Origin: Cryptomeria japonica
Lineage: Eukaryota > Streptophyta > Pinopsida > Cupressales > Cupressaceae
Length of the DNA stretch: 64,000 bases
NCBI RefSeq assembly: GCF_030272615.1
Contig: NC_081414.1
Span: 769,620,153-769,684,152, forward strand
Direction of reading: 5' to 3'
Part shown: positions 57,946 to 64,000 of the stretch, piece by piece
Layout: every line of letters starts with the position of its first letter
Position numbering within the stretch: the stretch's first letter is position 1
Program-made: the position numbers and the translations under genes
Notes under the pieces: generated by a model
What the model was told of the DNA's origin: nothing
Seen by the model: the letters and a program-made list of their open reading frames with translations, nothing else
Database searches by the model: none

Positions 57946-59366
57946 TAAGGTGCAGCTAGAGAGATTAGAATTAAGACTAATGAATTGCTAATTCCATATG
58001 ATGCATGTGATTTCAAAAGAGCCCCAAAAACATTATGAAAAGATGGAAATAGCTGGGAAATGAGTAGGTGCAATGATTTGAAGAGTCTAAATTTACCAAG
58101 CTTCAACACAATAAATAAATAATTTTTTCATACACAATAACTAAATGGGAACGTAAGGAAGTCTATTGGCACAAGAAAGATTATCACAACAAAATAAGAG
58201 ACTACATAATGAGAAAAAGAGAAATATAGCTGTAAGGAGAAGTTAGACAATAAGGACATATGAATATAAAATAATTGGCAAGGAATGCAATGCTAAAGGA
58301 AAACAAACAAAGGAATTTTGAAATAGGCAACAACTTGTAATAGGTGCATAAGTGAGACTATGACAAGTATTGATGGGTGCAATAACAAGTAGAGTTGTGC
58401 AAGAGAGAAAATAATTGCACAAAGAATAGTTCCAATACATGTGAGAGTTGCACCAAACATCAAGAAATAACAAATATTATTTTTGTGAGCATAGCATAGT
58501 GGAGGAGACAAAAAGTTGCACCACAATTAAATAAATAAGGTATTTATATGAATGTAAAGAAACTATTTTTATTTAAGATTGAGAAAGTCATTCCCGAGGA
58601 TAGTTTATTTTAAATACTCCCAATTTAATAAACAATCTTATTTTGTAAGGAAGTTATGGTCATGGAACAACTTCTTACACTAACGTTGAGAGGAGTGTAA
58701 TGAATTTTTTTTTATAAATCTTTACAATAGTTAAATAGAAATAAAAAAAGAATAACACAATAGCATACATACCTTAATATAGTGATTTGTGAGGGGAAAA
58801 CCCTTTTGAGAGAAAAAAACACACACTCCAAAAGCTACTAATATATATTTAGAAATCAACAATAGATTACAATATACATGTAGAGTAAGCTTCTCAGAGG
58901 AGTATCACTCACAAAGATCCAAAGGCAACTCAACAAGTATCAGACTCTTTGGGTATGTGCACCAAGATGGTGAACAAAAAAGTGACCACTAGCAAAAAAC
59001 AATGTCTAAAACAAACAAGACACGTCTCTTGGAAAATTCAAGCCAAAACACGTATGTGTTCTTTGAATTAAAAATGTATATGTGTTACTTAAAATAAAAA
59101 CAGTTTTATGAGAAACAAAATCACACACATTATAATGTGTAGACGTTATGGTTAGCAAGAAAAACACATACATGTTTTGCTTACACTAAACTAGAAAAGG
59201 AACATGGCCTTATATGTGAAATCCTTTGGCCAATCCTTCATTTTTTTTCATCAAAATATATACATAAAATATGACATTTAAGTTACATTTTGTGTATATA
59301 TTGATAGGATGTTTGAGAGTGTTTTAAGATCTCTAGCAGTCATAATTTGGATTCTAGATTTTAGGA
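57946..59366. other. AT-rich intergenic stretch
   Basis: No gene or element seen. The open frames at 58243-58526 on the minus strand are without known motif. Confidence 0.5.
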
Positions 59367-59848
59367 GATCTTATAATTTTTTAGACAATCAAATTTTATT
59401 AATCAGTGGGCTTCTATTATCACTCTCTTTCTATCTCTCTACCTCACACTCTTTGTCTCCCCCAAGATTTAGACCTATCTATTTTATTATCTCTCCTCTT
59501 CCCTCTCTACCTCTATCTACCTCACTCTCCTCCCTCTGCAAGATCTAGATCTTATAATTTCTTAGACAGTCTAATTTCTATAATCACTAAGCTCCTATTA
59601 TCATTCTCTCTCTCTATCTCTATTTTACTCTCTTTGTCTCCCTCAACCTCTAGACCTATCTCTCCACCTATCATTATCCCTCTCACCTTCTCTCCCCCAT
59701 CTCTGTATATCACTCTCTCCTCTCTCCTAAATCTTTAAACCTATCTCTCTCACCCTTCTTTGTATCTCCCCTATCTTATCTACCTACCTCACACACATTC
59801 TCTCCTCTCTATCTTGCCTATTTCCCCCCTCCATATATATATATATAT
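59367..59848 (+). repeat. Pyrimidine-rich tandem repeat and (AT)n, insertion site of the right Tat
   Basis: A unit starting GATCTTATAATTTTTTAGACA (59367) recurs at 59548, 181 bp on. Each continues into CTCTCTATCTC-type low complexity. The tract ends in CCATATATATATATATAT (about 59832-59848), into which the LTR at 59849 is inserted. Confidence 0.8.
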
Positions 59849-60636
59849 TGTAGACACCCAAAATTGTCATGTCTAATTAAATAAATATTTTATTTATTTA
59901 ATTATCTAAGCTTAATTCTTCTATTAATTAAATAAATCTTTATTTATTTAATTAATTCATTTATCCTCTTCTAGCCTTATTTCTCATTTAAATAAATACA
60001 TTTATTTATTTAAATTATCCTTTTCCTAAATTAAATAAATATTTTATTTATTTAATTATCCCACTTCTTCTATTAATTAAATAAATCTTTATTTATTTAA
60101 TTAATTCATTAACCTTTTCTACCCATGACACATGTCATTCATCTCTTAATTCATACACTACCTACCCCTTTCATTATTTTATTATTTCTTTTACCTACCT
60201 TCTAATCATAGCCGACCTCCTTTTACACCTCTCAATCTTATCCTTCCATTTCATATAGTGTCTTCTATATAAGGAGATGCTTCCTTCATTATTAGACCCT
60301 AATCAATCATCCTAATGACCTAACCACTTGATCAATTGACTACTTGACATATGCGATCCTACTTGCAACCACATTCCGTTCTTTGTTGAGCTCTTGTGCA
60401 CATAAAATCTGAGAGCAAATATATCAAGCAAGATCAATGGAGATAGGAAGAATGGAGATCCAAACCCTATTGGACATGTGATGGTATAATCTTTGTGATT
60501 TCATTTGATTTGCATTGTCTTAGGTAATCTTCATATGTTATGGTGGATCTTTGTTGTTGTTAGGCTAAGGTTTTGTGGTTGAATTCATTTAGTCTTTCAA
60601 TATCGTTATTATTGTTATCCATTTTCACCATATACA
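59849..60636 (+). mobile_element. 5' LTR of a second Tat-like element
   Basis: A 788-bp LTR from TGTAGACACCCAAAATTGTC to CACCATATACA. U3 holds repeated palindromic AATAAATATTTTATTTATTT blocks (59878-60110). The TATA box TATATAA is at 60266-60272. The left five flanking bases are TATAT; the partner is outside the window. It is related in its head to the LTR ending at 9588. Confidence 0.85.
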
Positions 60637-60639
60637 TTT

Positions 60640-60657
60640 TGGCATGCCCCGTGGGAC
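60640..60657 (+). other. Primer binding site of the second Tat-like element
   Basis: TGGCATGCCCCGTGGGAC lies three bases after the LTR. It begins TGG, the complement of a tRNA CCA end, and would pair with a tRNA whose T-arm ends GTCCCAC. An Arg-type tRNA, reported for related Ogre elements, is a guess. Confidence 0.6.
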
Positions 60658-60747
60658 GTGGATTTTTGTTAGATCTGTGTTTTTTGCAGATTTTTCTAAC
60701 CCTATATTGCTGTTTTGTAAAACAATTCGGAGAATAATCTTGTGCAG

Positions 60748-61650
60748 CTAGGGTTTTGGACACAAAATCAAGATCTTGGAGAGATTCAATCATATCTCAC
60801 AAACGGCTTGGAAATTTTGCACCAAATTGTTTTTGCAGGTTGAAGAAAGTATCAGGAGCTCTCAATCCAAAATTCAGAATTTTTGAAGTATATTTTCATT
60901 TTCTATGAATTTTTTATGATTTTTCATAAAAAATTAATTTTGAGAGCAAATGAGAGCTTTTTTGGATTTTCTTACATTTTTTGAAATCTCTCGTAATTAT
61001 ACATAGGATTTGTTCATTTTCATTTTAATTTTGATGCAAAATATTTCCCTAAAAAATCAGATCTTTAAAAATTAGGGTTTTTTCTTATTTTGATCAGATC
61101 TCACAAAAGGATTTGAATTTTGATATGAAATTTTTTGTACAAGTCAGGAAACGTATTAGAAGAATACAGTAAAAATTTCATATTTTTTGGATAATTTTGT
61201 CAATTTATATGAATTTTTTATGAATTTTCATGAAAAATTAATTTTGAGAGAAAATTAGCGAATTTTTCTGATTTTCTTACATTTTTGGAAATATCTTATT
61301 ATTATACACAGGATCTATTCTTTTTGATTTTAAATTTGATGAAAAATCATTCCTCAAAAATCAGATCTTTGAAAATTAGGGTTTTGCATTATTTTACTCA
61401 TATCTCACAAACTGCTTGGATTTGTTACACAAAATTTTTTGTGCAGGTTTGGAAGACCATCAGGACTTTCTAGTAAAAATTTCAGATTTTTTGGATTGAT
61501 TTTTCATTTTATATGAATTTTTTATGATATTTCATAAAAAATTAATTTTTGGAGCAAATTAGCAAATTTTTTGGATTTTCTTACATTTCTGGAAATCTCT
61601 TGAAATTTTACAGGTGGTCTTTTTTCATGATGAATCAGATCTTTGAATTG
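60748..61650 (+). repeat. Tandem repeat, about 304-323 bp, three copies, in the leader
   Basis: Copies begin at the TAGGGTTTT words at about 60749, 61073 and 61377. Each contains ATATCTCACAAAC or GATCTCACAAAAG, a TTTTTTGTGCAG-like word, ATATGAATTTTTTATGA, ATAAAAAATTAATTTT, GGATTTTCTTACATTT and AAAAATCAGATCTTTGAA. The third is shorter (about 275 bp). Confidence 0.88.
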
Positions 61651-62744
61651 GTCAACAAAACGCATTGTTGAAGGCCCCTATTTCACAAAGTCTTTTAGAT
61701 CTAAAATTTACCTAACTTGTGTGCTTGCAGGAAGGGGCGATCATTTGAAACAATCCAAACTACTAATAAATCTTTGTTGCAGGTTCTTGGCAAGGGTTTT
61801 TGGATTTTTATTGTGTGCCTTGTTTTCATAGACTAGCAAACACTTCAATTGGTGCACTAAAATTGAATCATTGTCTTTTGTGTCTTGAGCAATAGGCTCT
61901 TTTTGTTTAATCTTTAGAGGGCCTGTCTTCCCATGTGGTCATTAGGACTACTAGTGAGAAGAGAATGACCCAAGTGGTAGTGAGGAAAACCCACCTCTTC
62001 CGAACCACTATAAACAACTGTATTCATGGTGAAAACTATGGATAATGTGTGCTGATTAGTTCATACCGACACTATGTCTCCCCATAAACCTGTTTGATCA
62101 AATTTATTTTATCAGTTGTAGGGTGTAACCCCTACCAGCTAGGAGCATTCTGTATTTACAGAGCTGAAAGTGCCACATGTATGGCCACACGAGTGGATGC
62201 CCTTACTAGCACCTTTTTGTTTTAGAAGCCAAAATCCTTCTAGTTGTTGAGGCAGGAGGTCGAACCTCTGGTAGCGGCCCACACACATACGGTTCTTAGT
62301 AGAGATACAAAGTTCACCACAGGGAGTTTTCGTGGGGACTGATGCTTGGCTGACCCGAGAAGTGAGTGCTGAGGGTGGAGCCAGTGAGGTCAAGCATCTA
62401 AGTATCCACTCTGAATAGCGTAGCCTTGAGGGTAAAACCCCATGTGGGATCAACAACTATTGTCTTGGCCAGCCATAAGAATTGTGCTTGACTTATGTTA
62501 AACATTCAAAACATTCAAGACCAAACAACAAAACATTGTGTCTTTTGTGTCTTCAAGTGTATGCAAAACATATTTTTACACCAAACAACACACTTTTATT
62601 GGAGTCATTTGAGTCTAAACACTTGCAAACATTGGGTCTTCATCAACACTGTGTCCTCTTGTCACGAAAAACAGTCAAACAGTCAGATTTGGTCAAAACA
62701 AAACGACTTCATAGATTGGAAAAAATTGCACAAATTTTATAGAA

Positions 62745-62930
62745 ACATGTCTATGTCGGACATAATAGTGTCTGTGTTGTATAACCGCATATGTGAAGGG
62801 AAGAAACGTGTCTGTGTTTACAGAATCAACATTACACTTTGCAAAAAAATCTCAGAAGCGCGTTTGTGTCGAACAGAGCCACGTCTGTGTCAGGAAACCA
62901 CGTCTGTGAAGTATACAGGCGCATCTGTGT
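62745..62930 (+). repeat. Spaced CGTCTGTGT array, about 20-bp period
   Basis: GTCTATGT, GTCTGTGT, CATATGTG, GTCTGTGT, GTTTGTGT, GTCTGTGT, GTCTGTGA and ATCTGTGT occur near 62749, 62770, 62789, 62810, 62862, 62883, 62902 and 62923. Steps are 19-21 bp with one gap of 52. Most are preceded by CG or G. Confidence 0.75.
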
Positions 62931-63422
62931 TCAGAATTGAAAAACTGTTACAGTCCAACAAACAAACACAGTAAGTTTTGGAATTCTTGAGCTTCCTAGG
63001 TCATTTCTCCAGGATTTCATTTAGTAGTCAACCTGTCTTTGGGTCTCAGAAAGTCCATCATTGCTTCACATCTCACATTACATTCACATTTGTCTAAACT
63101 TGAGTCAAAAGGTCACTTGCTTGTCCTCATCATACTTTGTCAACACACTACATACAACAACACTTTGCTAAGTGGTCCCTCATCAAGTTTTCTTACCTTT
63201 GGGTCTGATTTGGTCTTACTTAGAGTCAAGGTCAACTTACCTCATCAAGAGAAACTATCCTCTCTTTGGAAGCCACACCTACTCTACTACATACATACTT
63301 GGTCTTACACTTTGGACATTGCAAGTACACCTCAGATTCATTTACATTCCATCCAACTCTTGGTCTTCCATACTTTTTCCATTTTTCATCTAGTCTCACA
63401 CATCTTGGTCAATACCTAGTTC

Positions 63423-64000
63423 ATGGTTGAAACCCGTCTTCAAAAATCTAGGAGAGAAACTAAAGAGGCTCAAGAGTCTGCAAACATGAGTTCTTATGAG
63501 TATGACAATGATATCTTTTTCAATTCCAATCATACTACATTACTTGACATGGATGCCTATAGAAACATTCCAAATGTTGAGAACATGGACACTACAAACA
63601 ACAATGCTACACACAATGACAATATGGACAACTTTTCCGTACATTCAGCAGATGTGGAAGAATCCATTATGAATCCCCATTTCAATCGATTGGTTGAGGA
63701 AATAATGAGGAGGGATAGACAATACTTCTTACAAATGATGGCACAAAGTGGAGCCAAGATACCTCATGATTTTGACATGTCTCAAATAATGGAAAATTGA
63801 CCTTTGCAACAACCTCACTCCAACATGGATCAAAGAAGGCCTAATAGTGGAGGCAATAGAGGACCACATATGGTACCTGAATCACCATCATCTTTGTTTC
63901 AAAAACCAAATGTCCCGCATACACATGGTCAAGCATATGATACTCACCTTCGCAGACCATTATGGAAATCTTATGCAGAAAGATATGATCAATCACATAC
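63423..64000 (+). pseudogene. gag: gag of the second Tat-like element, 5' part
   Basis: The ATG at 63423 opens MVETRLQKSRRETKEAQESA. The protein is Asn/Asp-rich, with FNRLVEEIMRRDRQYFLQMM at about residues 84-103, which matches the truncated Tat gag at 14163. One in-frame TGA (63798-63800) follows QIMEN. The same frame then stays open to the window end, so the TGA looks like a single lesion. The gag core domain is beyond the window. Confidence 0.75.

Larger units (their letters stand above)
60658..63422 (+). other. Leader of the second Tat-like element
   Basis: 2.8 kb without a recognisable gene between the primer site and gag. It contains a tandem repeat with a 304-323-bp period (60748-61650) and a 20-bp spaced motif array (62745-62930). 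Several minus and plus frames of 60-160 codons have no motif I know. Confidence 0.6.

Noticed and set aside
59309-59738. Ser/Leu/Pro-rich frames
   Set aside because: They are translations of the CT-rich simple repeat.

Overview
The window is nuclear DNA from a land plant with a large, transposon-filled genome. A gymnosperm is plausible but cannot be proven from this sequence. I see no intact host gene, rRNA, organellar segment or CRISPR array. Almost everything identifiable is LTR retrotransposon, mostly broken, with AT-rich spacers between.

Layout. 1-9.6 kb is a pile of LTR debris: the 3' end of a gypsy-like element with a G-patch ORF (LTR from 2411), two copia LTRs (about 4085-5449 and 5451-6651), a probable tRNA-derived SINE, and an LTR on the minus strand ending at 9588. 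9.6-14.1 kb is AT-rich spacer with a 222-bp tandem duplication, an (AG)26 run and a possible LINE tail.

14.17-47.8 kb is one 5'-truncated Ty3/gypsy element of the Tat type on the plus strand. It carries gag, a DGG protease, a G-patch, RT, RNase H, a second (archaeal-type) RNase H and integrase. Behind these are an antisense plant-mobile-domain (PMD) gene, two unrelated short-period repeat arrays, a polypurine tract and a 3' LTR. Four insertions split it: a solo LTR of its own family (15455-16888), copia element C3 (18032-25960), a foreign solo LTR (28222-29843) and copia element C1 (33654-42018, minus), which itself holds a solo LTR (39267-40337). Removing each of the three insertions within coding sequence plus one target-site copy restores the Tat reading frame, which fixes the boundaries.

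48-51 kb and 57-59.8 kb are spacers. Copia element C2 (51090-57118, minus, perfect AATCC target duplication) lies between them. At 59849 a second Tat-like element starts on the plus strand: 5' LTR, primer binding site, a 2.8-kb leader with tandem repeats, and a gag that runs off the window.

None of the elements looks autonomous. C2 lacks its protease, C3 lacks protease and the integrase core, C1 has a changed integrase glutamate and a damaged zinc knuckle, and the Tat copy has a changed catalytic residue in its second RNase H. Nonsense codons are strongly biased to TAG where CAG would fit, and to TGA/TAG where TGG or CGA would fit. This is the pattern expected from decay of methylated cytosine. 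The most unusual parts are the antisense PMD gene with its two neighbouring arrays, and the repeats in the leader of the right-hand Tat element.
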